Assembly (NCBI RefSeq): GCF_014490665.1
Contig: NZ_CP061038.1
Coordinates: forward strand, 4,982,501 to 5,046,500
Direction of reading: 5' to 3'
From: Sphingomonas alpina
GTDB lineage: Bacteria > Pseudomonadota > Alphaproteobacteria > Sphingomonadales > Sphingomonadaceae
Length of the DNA: 64,000 bases
Under the pieces are notes generated by a model that had not been told where the DNA came from, did no database searches, and saw only the letters and a program-made list of their open reading frames with translations. The first letter of the stretch is position 1. The number at the start of each line of letters is the position of its first letter. The translations under genes were made by a program, and so were the position numbers. Of this stretch, positions 47,501 through 54,759 are shown piece after piece.

Positions 47501-48073
47501 CGACAGGAACGCGCTCCACCCGGCGGCATCGACCGTCGCGTCCGAATCCTGTGTCGTGTAGCGGCCTGCTGTGTCGACCAGCACCGCCTCGTCGGCGAAC
47601 CAGAAATCGAGATTGCGTGTGCCCCCGACCCCTTTCACCGCTTGCTCGACGAACGGGAACCTCAGCCCGGAATGGAGCAGGGCCGTGGTCTTGCCAGCTC
47701 CCGGCGGCCCGATGATCACATACCAGGGCCGGCTGTAGAGATAATCGCGCTGACGGCCGCTGCTCGCGCGCAATTTGGCGAGCGCCTCGCTCATGCGCTT
47801 GCCGAGCAGCTTGCCCTCTTCCTCTGCGGCGTTCGGCCCGGCCAGTTCGGCGGCGATCGCGTCTGCCGCCTTGAGCGTGCGTCGGCGCCGCAGGAACCAC
47901 CACAACAGCCATCCCAGCGCAACCAGCACGGCACAGGCGATGCGCACCGACAATGGCCGGAAGAATGCGACGAACAGCGGCAGCCCGAACGCCAGCAATG
48001 CCGCCAGGATCAGCGCGGCGACGATCGTGACGGCATACCAGTTGCCGAACCAGTTACGGAAAAACCTGCGCAT
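44534..48073 (-). CDS. tssM: TssM (IcmF-like), T6SS inner-membrane complex protein
   Basis: The ATG at 48071-48073 gives 1179 residues starting MRRFFRNWFGNWYAV. Two N-terminal membrane helices (about 10-55) are followed by a cytoplasmic NTPase with Walker A GPPGAGKTTALLHSG and VLVDTAGRY. A third membrane helix (about 425-445) precedes the periplasmic IcmF/DUF1215/VasK region. TssM spans the periplasm toward the outer membrane. It lies 4 bases after tssL and overlaps tagF by 4 bases. Confidence 0.96.
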   Translation of the reverse strand: MRRFFRNWFGNWYAVTIVAALILAALLAFGLPLFVAFFRPLSVRIACAVLVALGWLLWWFLRRRRTLKAADAIAAELAGPNAAEEEGKLLGKRMSEALAKLRASSGRQRDYLYSRPWYVIIGPPGAGKTTALLHSGLRFPFVEQAVKGVGGTRNLDFWFADEAVLVDTAGRYTTQDSDATVDAAGWSAFLSLLKRNRPAHPVNGVIVAIGIDELIRSDCAAIDAHARAVRRRLVEMRRTLEVAVPVYLLLTKADLIAGFTEYFEDLDVEGRRAVFGSTATFANGRPASATLAQAFDTMTQAIADRQARRVFEEVDQRRRGMMIGFPSQLRSLRARLMRFLDGAFVSGEEAAGQLRGFYLTSGLQEGAPLDRILAGMAEVYDQPMEATPSSGSGRAYFLNRLLTEVMFPEAGLVTADTKAKVRRRGQLIGALAAIGVAVALVATAWGVSFARNRAFQAELARQTVVAEKQFREAGVDLAQVREDDADLRAAIPALDTLRNLPRGYAQRGAGGPPLAMTFGLYQRSLSQEALETYRDALRRVMLPRLLLRLETVMKAQGRDPMQLYEPLKVYLMLGQKGPMDAKSVQAWVTGDWANELYPGADSQAERSALARHLSALLEDRDMASVWPNRQPPLDAQLVASARAAVQTLSLADRAYAVLRQKAASAGPAWEAANILSQGDVLAFAAPDQVLSARIPYFFTRAGYEKAYLPGLVTVQQDLKRDLWVVGGADEAGVGAELSNVRPGVAGLYAKDYIAAWEGLITLMRPGAYFSDPAAFGAFTKSPSPMKRVLLELRKNTTFTGGTQAGLARAARYGLNRSRIGRIGQQMNQDRARGIDAGDEISGYFANLQEYVGDGRGSAPIDEFVGAVKSAGQAVMAARSIGGGGGADTTQAQMAAAIASVKAAAASAPPQMQPFVTQAAGGGSAAQVSAAGGAITDAYTQTVLPACREVAQERYPFFGAAPQDAAMVDVLRVFGMGGVIDSFTQSRLKPLIDTEGAIWRWRDGNAVTAALNPSTPEAFARAGELRDLLVGGLPIKVSVASFGTGVDTVEVTSGGTRYRFKAASNQPHPLLWSASGGLPEASVVLYSAAKAATAAPGKPAAAPADPDAQSGTELGRFAAEGPWALFRVMDMAEKQNAGARAIRASFGQGALRTTLAITLPGDRNPFSRAGIWSFRCPASL

Positions 48074-48077
48074 CGGA

Positions 48078-49489
48078 TCAATACCGCCGCGGCACGATGA
48101 TTTCGACACGCCGGTTCAGGGATTTGCCGTCGGCCGTGCTGTTCGGGGCGATCGGCACCGTCTCGCCCAATCCCTTGGTCGTGACTCGCGACGGATCGGT
48201 CAGGTCGCTCCGGATCAGCGCGCCGACCGTCTCGGCCCGCGCTTCGGACAGCGCCATATTGTCGGGGAATTGCACCGTCGATACCTTGTCGTTGTCGGCA
48301 TGGCCTTCGATCGTCACGCTGCCACGTTCTTCCTCTACCGCGCGTCCGATGCGGTGGAACAGGGTTTCGCGACCGGGTTCGAGCGCGTCGGAGCCGGATT
48401 TGAACAGCTGCCCGACCGTCGTCCTCACCCGCACGGTCTGCGCGTCCTCCTCGACCTTGACCAGGCCTTCGCGGATTTCCGGTGCCAGGAAACGCTTGAG
48501 CGCGGTCGCCTGCGCACTGTCGGCGGCGGCCATTGCCGCAGCGGGACGGGACAAGGTCAGGCGTGCATCCGGGGTCAATGCCGCCAGCCGGTCGGACGGC
48601 GATTCACCGCTCGACATCAGCATCAGGCGCAGGATGATGTAGAGCAGCAGCAGCAGAGCCGCGGCGCCGGCCGCGGCCAGCGCCAATATGCTCCAGCCGA
48701 TCCGCGCCGCGGGCGCCTTCTCGCCGCGCCAGTCCGGTACCAGCTCGACCTGCGACAGCGAACGGACATGCGGCAGTGCGCCTTGCAGCCGGGTCATGAT
48801 CTCGTGCAGCCGTCGTCGCCCGTCCGGCATCACCCGGAACCGTCCTTCGAACCCTGCGGCAAGGCAGGCATGGTACAGCTCGACCAGGTCGAGATTGTCA
48901 TGCGGCACGCGCAGCATGTCATCGACCAGCTGCCAGAAGCGGTCGCCGCCGATATTTTCCTGGAAAAAGGTCACGACCATCGACCGCCGCGCCCATTCCG
49001 CACCGTCGATGCCGATGCCCGGCAGGTTCTGCGCGATATCGTCAACCGTCGCACAGACGGCATATTTGGCCCGCTGCCGCTGCTCTTCGGAATAATGCGG
49101 CTGAATCGCGCGCTCGAACCGGGCGACCGCCTGCGTGCATTGCCGGTGAAGGTCGGGCATCGCCATCCGCACCCGTCCGCTGCGCACGCTTGCGATCAGG
49201 GCAAGTACCGGCTCGGCCTCGGCCAGCATGATGTTGCGGATGGTTTGTGCCGTCGCCGGCAACGGCACATCGTCCTCGGCAAGCCGCGAGGGGGCGAGCG
49301 GCGATCCGGCCGGGACCGCGCTTGACCGCGACAGTGGCGGCGGCGCGCCATATCCGCCATCGGGTTGCGGCGGAGCGGGGGGAAGGCGGGGGGCGCGGCG
49401 CCGGCGGGTTGCCCGGGTCCATCGCCACGCTTCAGATTCTGCAGCGGAGACGGCCGGAATACGGTCTTGTCTCCATCGTCGCCGCTCAT
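48078..49489 (-). CDS. tssL: TssL (DotU) with C-terminal OmpA domain (frameshifted as printed near 49377-49393)
   Basis: The ATG at 49487-49489 overlaps the tssK stop (ATGA) and starts MSGDDGDKTVFRPSPLQ, the usual TssL N-terminus with a threonine (Thr9) in TVFRP. After AGAAPPAF the frame becomes nonsense. The downstream frame resumes with PAPPQPDGGYGAPPP and runs through VPLPATAQTIRN, the DotU domain, a membrane helix (LALAAAGAAALLLLLYIIL) and an OmpA domain (VTIEGHADNDKVST...LNRRVEIIVP). One extra base in the GGGGGG run at 49377-49382 or 49388-49393 restores about 470 residues. The OmpA tail anchors the complex to peptidoglycan. Confidence 0.88.
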
Positions 49490-50826
49490 CTCGTCGTCTT
49501 CTTTACGCACCACAATTCGAGCTTGAGCTGTGGCCAGTCACCCGCGACATGCAGGCCCAGTGCTGTGGCGGTGGCGAATTCCTGCCAGTCGGGCACGCCG
49601 CGATCGAGCTCGAAATAGACGAATCCGGGCAGGATGCGCAGCTGCGGCGGCGGGGTCGGGGTATGGCGCAGCGGAACGCCGGGCAGCGCCGAATCGACGA
49701 TCTGCCGCATCTTCTGGACCGGCCCGATCTTGGCGACCGACGGAAACAATCCGCGGATTTCCTCTACCGGCGCGGCAGCAGCGACCGCGAGGTAGAAATA
49801 GCCGGTCTTGTAGAGCTGATGATCGGTGATCTTCGACACATAGGCGCCGGGACCCGCCAGCTCGAGCGGCAGCTGCAGGGCCGAGCGCTCGAACACAGCC
49901 GACAGCATCGACTGGAGCAGGTCGAACACCGGCTCGAAGCAGATTTGCGGATTTTCATGATCGTAGCGCGGCAGGGGCGGAGCCCGGCGCTCGGGCCGGA
50001 TCAGCGTCGCCAGCTCACCCGCCATCGAAGTCAGCGCCTCGTACAATCGTTCGGGATGGACGGTCGGCAGGAACTGGAGATGTTCCAGCACCGGGATCCA
50101 GCGATTCAGCGCCTGCAGCAGCAGGAAGCTGGCAAAGGTATCCGATCCGCCATCGGTCGCCTCGACCGCGCGGATCGCCAATTCTCCGCTGCGTTGCTGC
50201 GCGCGACCGACGATATCCGCCAGGCCGCCGCCAAGCCGCGTCGCCGCCGCAATGTCGAGGGTTGGCGGAATATAGCGGTCGTCGAACATCAGCCCCTTGT
50301 TCTGGACCTCGCGAATGCGGGCCAGCCCAAGCGATACGCGGCCATAAGTCTGATCGCGGGTGATGCCATAGCGCAGATTCGGCCGGCCCAGGCCGATCGG
50401 CTCGCTGGTCCGGTCCTCCGAATAGGCGTCGGCGATCTCGGCTTCCGTCACCAGATAACGGGCATCCTGCGACCGGGTCTCGGTATCGCGGAACTGGACG
50501 CTGCCCAGCTGGCTTGCCGGCAAGGTGAGCGAGACGAGCGCATCGCGCGCGTCACCCGGGACATCCAGCGGTTCGGGCGGCGGAATATCGTCGGGAATGG
50601 CGAATGGGGTACCGTCGGGAAGCACGCCGGACGCGCGCTGGATGGCAAATTTGCCGATCGTCGCCAGATCTTCGTCGATCACCAGCTCGGTCAGGCCCCA
50701 TGGCCAGGGCCGAATCGTATCGACCCGGGCACGGAGCTGCGCTTCGGTAAAACGGTCCTGAGCCTGAAAATGCTGCGGACGGAGGAACATGCCCTCGTGC
50801 CAGGCGACCCGGTTTTTTCCAGTCAA
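49486..50826 (-). CDS. tssK: TssK, T6SS baseplate-to-membrane connector
   Basis: The TTG at 50824-50826 is preferred: it gives about 446 residues (the normal length) starting TGKNRVAWHEGMFLRPQHFQAQDRF, the family signature, and has GGGGAAG just upstream. The open frame extends 29 codons further without resemblance. Other landmarks are LGLARIREVQNKGLMFDDRYIPPTLDI and FYLAVAAAAP. TssK links the baseplate to TssL/TssM. It overlaps tssL by ATGA. Confidence 0.93.
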   Translation of the reverse strand: MTGKNRVAWHEGMFLRPQHFQAQDRFTEAQLRARVDTIRPWPWGLTELVIDEDLATIGKFAIQRASGVLPDGTPFAIPDDIPPPEPLDVPGDARDALVSLTLPASQLGSVQFRDTETRSQDARYLVTEAEIADAYSEDRTSEPIGLGRPNLRYGITRDQTYGRVSLGLARIREVQNKGLMFDDRYIPPTLDIAAATRLGGGLADIVGRAQQRSGELAIRAVEATDGGSDTFASFLLLQALNRWIPVLEHLQFLPTVHPERLYEALTSMAGELATLIRPERRAPPLPRYDHENPQICFEPVFDLLQSMLSAVFERSALQLPLELAGPGAYVSKITDHQLYKTGYFYLAVAAAAPVEEIRGLFPSVAKIGPVQKMRQIVDSALPGVPLRHTPTPPPQLRILPGFVYFELDRGVPDWQEFATATALGLHVAGDWPQLKLELWCVKKTTR

Positions 50827-50941
50827 TCGTCTTCCCCAGCGCAACTGGCGTTCGTGCGCTGAATCGCCCACGTACGCACGATCGGTTATTGCCGCAGAGC
50901 CAAGGCTGGGCAATAGCTTAATCGGTGACGGGAAGGGTTCT

Positions 50942-52393
50942 GTGAGCGAAACCGACGATCACGAGCCGTCACACGACCCGCGGTCCTGGAGTGCTGCGCC
51001 GGGGAAACGATCGCGCGGTGCGGACGCCGAATCGCCATCCTTCGATCCGCGTACCTGGATTGCGGCTCCCGCCGCCCCGTCCTCGGCAGCGCCGGCGTCA
51101 TCCAGGACGGCGCGATCGGCCGTGCCGCCGGTTCGCGCTGTCCCTTCAGGTGGAGCCGGTGGGATGCGGTGGTACGCGGCGCCTGGATCGAGCGCTGCGA
51201 TCCTGCTGCTGGGCGCGATCGCCGCCTGGTCGGCGCGCCCCGCCGGCCCCCAGCCGGCCGCCACGATATCCGCGCCGGGTCCGGGACCAATGGCTGCGCC
51301 GGACGGCAAGAGCAGTACGATCGTCGTGCCGGGCATTGTGGATCTGGCGCCGAACCTGCTTGCCGCCGGCTTCGCACGCGCTGATGCCGACGCCGTGGCG
51401 CGACGGACGGCGGCGGCGCTGGGTGTCAAATCGGGTGAAATAAGGGTTTCGTTCGACTATCGGACAACGCCAGACGGGCTTCATCTCGAGCAGCTGACGG
51501 CAACCAGGTCGGATGGCACCGGCATAACGCTGACCGCACGGAGCGATGGCAGCCTGGCAGAAACGCGGCAGGTAGCCCAGCTGTCGCGCAAGCTGCGCAT
51601 CGTGCGCGGCGAACTCGACGCACAGAGCTTCTACAGCTCGGCGGTGGCGGCCGGCGTCAGCGACGCAATCGTCAGCGACTTTGCCAATGCTTTCCAGTTC
51701 GATTTCGATCTGCAGCGCGAAGTGGCGCCCGGCGACATCATCGAGGCCGGCTTCGAGCAGGGCTATAACAGCGCGGGCGAGGAAGTGGGCGCGCCGGTGC
51801 TGGTCTATGCCTCGCTGTCCACCGCCGCCAAGTCGCGCGCCCTGTACCGCTTCCGTGCGCCGGGCGAGGCGCAGGCGGAATGGTTCGACAGCAATGGCCG
51901 CAGCACCCGGCGCGCCCTGATGCGCACGCCGGTGGAGGCGGCGCGGATCAGCTCGGGCTTCGGCATGCGCGATCATCCGATCCTGGGATATGCCAAGATG
52001 CATCGCGGCACCGATTTCGCGGCGCCGACCGGCACGCCGATCTATGCCTCCGGCGATGCCACCGTCGTGTTTGCCGGGCCCAAGGGGGCGAACGGCAATT
52101 TCGTGAAGCTGCACCATGATAATGGCTGGGAAACATTATACCTGCACATGAACCGCATCCTGGCGGGGGTGGCGCCGGGCATGCGCGTCGTGCAGGGCCA
52201 GCAGATCGGCGAAGTCGGCACGACCGGCCGCTCCACCGGCCCGCATCTGCATTACGAGGTGCATATCGACGGCCAGCCGGTGAATCCGCTGTCGATCGAT
52301 ACCGGCACCGGACGCACGCTCTCCGGCAAGGCGCTGGCGGCTTTCCGCAGCGTGCGCAACGCCATCGACACGCAGCGCGCCGCTGCCGAATAG
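50942..52393 (+). CDS. Membrane-anchored M23 (LytM-type) peptidoglycan endopeptidase of the T6SS island
   Basis: The GTG at 50942 gives about 483 residues. A cytoplasmic N-terminal tail (about 1-75) contains a repeated motif, DPRSWSAAP (12-20) and DPRTWIAAP (35-43). One membrane helix (about 80-97) follows. The periplasmic part has a helical/OapA-like region and a C-terminal M23 domain with KMHRGTDFAAPTGTPIYASGDATV and GPHLHYEVHIDGQPVNP, giving the zinc ligands His, Asp and HLH. It probably opens the peptidoglycan mesh for T6SS assembly. The gene is divergent from tssK and is the last gene before element B. Confidence 0.88.
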   Translation: MSETDDHEPSHDPRSWSAAPGKRSRGADAESPSFDPRTWIAAPAAPSSAAPASSRTARSAVPPVRAVPSGGAGGMRWYAAPGSSAAILLLGAIAAWSARPAGPQPAATISAPGPGPMAAPDGKSSTIVVPGIVDLAPNLLAAGFARADADAVARRTAAALGVKSGEIRVSFDYRTTPDGLHLEQLTATRSDGTGITLTARSDGSLAETRQVAQLSRKLRIVRGELDAQSFYSSAVAAGVSDAIVSDFANAFQFDFDLQREVAPGDIIEAGFEQGYNSAGEEVGAPVLVYASLSTAAKSRALYRFRAPGEAQAEWFDSNGRSTRRALMRTPVEAARISSGFGMRDHPILGYAKMHRGTDFAAPTGTPIYASGDATVVFAGPKGANGNFVKLHHDNGWETLYLHMNRILAGVAPGMRVVQGQQIGEVGTTGRSTGPHLHYEVHIDGQPVNPLSIDTGTGRTLSGKALAAFRSVRNAIDTQRAAAE

Positions 52394-52418
52394 TCGGGCC
52401 GACGGCCCGGCCATTCGA

Positions 52419-52646
52419 CGCTGGATTTTTACGCCAACAACAGGGGATTCGGCACGTCGGGTGGCCCAGCTATAAATTTCATGGATAGCAGAATGGGGTC
52501 TCCCATCGATATCGCTTATACCAGGAATTGATGTAGTACCAAGTAACACATTGTAATACTTGATGATCATGAGATTTATCGCGATCGACGGCCGGTTACG
52601 CCCGCTCGCGCGGAAATACGACACAAGGGGTGTCCCATATCTCTCG
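52419..52646 (+). repeat. Island-flanking element B (diverged direct copy of element A)
   Basis: This lies just after the M23 stop and before the convergent PaiB-like gene (286 bases without another gene). It shares ordered blocks with 7429-7632 in the same orientation, ending in the common CATATCTCTCG (52636-52646). A small hairpin GACAC/GTGTC (52620-52634) precedes that block, as the 13-base dyad does in element A. In one frame it reads DFYANNRGFGTSGGPAINF..., where element A reads KFGTSGNPAIN after a one-base shift, so decayed coding sequence cannot be excluded. Another stem, CGGGCC/GGCCCG (52395-52409), lies just upstream and may end the M23 transcript. Confidence 0.55.
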
Positions 52647-52679
52647 CCGCGCCCCCGCAGCCCTGTCGCCCGATATCGA

Positions 52680-53351
52680 TTAGCCGACGTCATGCGCATC
52701 CGGATTTTGTACCGCCATGAGCTGGCGCAACGGACTGTCCTCCAGCCAGTTCATGATTTCGCCAAAGGTCTCGCGCCGCTCATCCTGGCCGAGCTTGAAG
52801 ATCGCGCGTGCCGAGCGGACGGTGGCGCGGAAGGCGACGACATGGCGCGCGAGCTTTTCGTAGCGCGCGCCCATCTCGGCCTGCGTCCAGGGCGGGTCGC
52901 GTCCTTCCTCCATCGTCGCGATCAGTCGCACCAGCGCATCGTCATTCGCTTCGGGCACCAGCATGATCTCGGTTTCGAACTGCAGCGTCGCATAATTCCA
53001 GGTCGGCGCCCAGTCACGGTTGGAGAGGCCCTCGGGCGAGATATATCCCTGCGGTCCCTGAAACAGGATCAGCGCGCGAGGGTCTTGTTTCAGGCTGCGC
53101 AGCTGCGGATTGGCGCGCGCGAAATGGCCAAGCAGCGAAACGATATGTCCGTCCGTGTCGGTTTCCGCGAGCAGCGGCAGGGAGGTTGCGGTAGGCGAGC
53201 CGCTCCAGCCCGAAACGACAAAGGCAAGTGGGTGGTCGCGGATGAGTTGCGCGATGTCCTGGGGATGGAGAGGTTGATATCGGCCTGCCACGCTCTTTTG
53301 TGCCGCACCCGACGCTTTCGCTCTTGTCGAACAGGATCCGGTTCTTTGCAA
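52680..53351 (-). CDS. PaiB-like FMN-binding protein
   Basis: The product is up to 223 residues. The family start RYQPLHPQDIAQLIRDHPLAFVV is best reached from an internal GTG at 53289-53291 (about 203 residues). Landmarks are GHFARANPQLRSL, LILFQGPQGYISPEGL and WNYATLQ, the split-barrel flavin-binding core of the PaiB family. These proteins are annotated as negative regulators or flavoproteins; the biochemical role is uncertain. It is a single gene, convergent with the T6SS M23 gene, outside element B. Confidence 0.8.
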   Translation of the reverse strand: MQRTGSCSTRAKASGAAQKSVAGRYQPLHPQDIAQLIRDHPLAFVVSGWSGSPTATSLPLLAETDTDGHIVSLLGHFARANPQLRSLKQDPRALILFQGPQGYISPEGLSNRDWAPTWNYATLQFETEIMLVPEANDDALVRLIATMEEGRDPPWTQAEMGARYEKLARHVVAFRATVRSARAIFKLGQDERRETFGEIMNWLEDSPLRQLMAVQNPDAHDVG

Positions 53352-53405
53352 ATGACGCTCGGCAGCTGGGCAGGCGTCACCCGGCCTTGCGCCCGCAAAG
53401 AGTGA

Positions 53406-54518
53406 TCAATGGCTCCGCAGCGCCTCGCGCGCGCCCTTGATCCGCATCCGCAACCCGTCCTGGGCGGTGCGGCGCATCTGGATCGGGGACATGCCGAAAG
53501 TGAATTTGAAGGCGCGGGTGAAGCTTGCCGGATGCTCATAGCCCGTCTCGAGCGTGATCTCGATCATCGATGCTTGTGAATCGCAGACCAGATCGAGCGC
53601 GAGTTCCATGCGCAATTTGTCGCGCACCCGGCCGACGGTATCGCCGTAAACGAGACGGAAGCCATGCTGCAGCCGTTGCCGTGTAAGCCCGACGGTCTCG
53701 GCAATTTCCCGGACATTGGGCGGTCGATCCAGGGTCTTGCGCAGCAAACGCCAGGCGGCCTTGATCTTCTCATGATCCGCCGCGGAGAAGCCGATATCGC
53801 CCTGTGCGTTTGTCTCTTCACGATCGGAGAGTGCAGTGAGAATGTGACAAGCGAATTCGCGCGCTTTGGCGGAGAGAAATGCGCGCCGTAGCCCGTTCTG
53901 GAACGGCTGCTCGAGGACCTGGCGGACGACGAGCACGGCACTTGGCGACAGCGCGACGTTGCGATGTGGCAGCGCGCTGCCGCGAACGATGAAGTCGGCG
54001 ATACCGGCCGGGGGATCGGAGTCGTCGAGCTGCATCGTCCGGAAGAAATGCTTCCGGTCCAGGAACACGCTCCACCAGCGCAAATGGCGGCCGGATTCAT
54101 AGTGCGTTTCCAGGCTGTCGCCCTGTTTCAGCCCATAGACGGTGCAGAAGCCGGTGGTCATCTCCGACGCAGTATCGTCCCCTTCGCTCAGTCTGATCGG
54201 GATCGAACCGTCGACCATCACGGTGAAGACCAGGCAGTCGGTCGACAGATGCCGGCGGATCGTTGTTGTCACTGGCACCATATCGGTGATCGCCACCGAT
54301 ATTCCGGCATCGAGCTGGTGAAATTCCCAGCCGCCCTGAGCGATATTGATATCATAGTCGTAGCGAAAGCCGGCCCCGGTGCTCAATGACCGCGACCAGC
54401 CGTCGGCGGTACGCGTGACGAGCGATGGCGCTTCGCTGTGCGCCTCGGCCTGATGAAGCATTTCGTCGAGGCTGCGCGTCGTCGGCAATTCTGGGCGCGA
54501 GTAAATCGGGTTGGGCAT
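53406..54518 (-). CDS. AraC-family transcriptional regulator
   Basis: The ATG at 54516-54518 follows GAGGA; in-frame starts up to 54578 are less likely. The product is about 370 residues. The C-terminal domain (about 265-370) contains two helix-turn-helices: VREIAETVGLTRQRLQHGF and MIEITLETGYEHPASFTRAFKFTFGMSP. The N-terminal effector domain is of the longer PchR-like kind. It is divergent from dgcN; a pair of TTAGCA repeats 21 bases apart in the shared promoter region is a likely binding site. Confidence 0.88.
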   Translation of the reverse strand: MPNPIYSRPELPTTRSLDEMLHQAEAHSEAPSLVTRTADGWSRSLSTGAGFRYDYDINIAQGGWEFHQLDAGISVAITDMVPVTTTIRRHLSTDCLVFTVMVDGSIPIRLSEGDDTASEMTTGFCTVYGLKQGDSLETHYESGRHLRWWSVFLDRKHFFRTMQLDDSDPPAGIADFIVRGSALPHRNVALSPSAVLVVRQVLEQPFQNGLRRAFLSAKAREFACHILTALSDREETNAQGDIGFSAADHEKIKAAWRLLRKTLDRPPNVREIAETVGLTRQRLQHGFRLVYGDTVGRVRDKLRMELALDLVCDSQASMIEITLETGYEHPASFTRAFKFTFGMSPIQMRRTAQDGLRMRIKGAREALRSH

Positions 54519-54625
54519 GCGCGGATTCCTCGATCCCATGGACGTTGCCTGGGCTGGACCATGATGCGGCAATGACATGCCGTCCTGTTCTCAAGCGAGT
54601 CAGGCTAGGCCGGTCCGCGCACGCT

Positions 54626-54656
54626 ATTTAGCATATCGACTCCGATTCTTAGCAAT
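54626..54656. promoter_or_regulatory. Putative AraC-type operator: two TTAGCA direct repeats 21 bases apart
   Basis: TTAGCATAT (from 54628) and TTAGCAATG (from 54649) are in direct orientation with a 21-base period, two helical turns, as AraC-family half-sites often are. They lie between the divergent AraC gene and dgcN. Binding is inferred. Confidence 0.4.
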
Positions 54657-54759
54657 GTGGTTTCTGCACCCATCGGCTAAGTGCACGCGCTTCGGCGCAA
54701 AGCTCCACTCTGCGATCCTCGACATGACGGCAGCGACCTTGTGAAATCACGGAGCTATC

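Noticed and set aside
47156..50862. Long plus-strand ORFs opposite tssM, tssL and tssK
   Set aside because: Arg/Gln/His-rich shadows of conserved T6SS genes on the minus strand.
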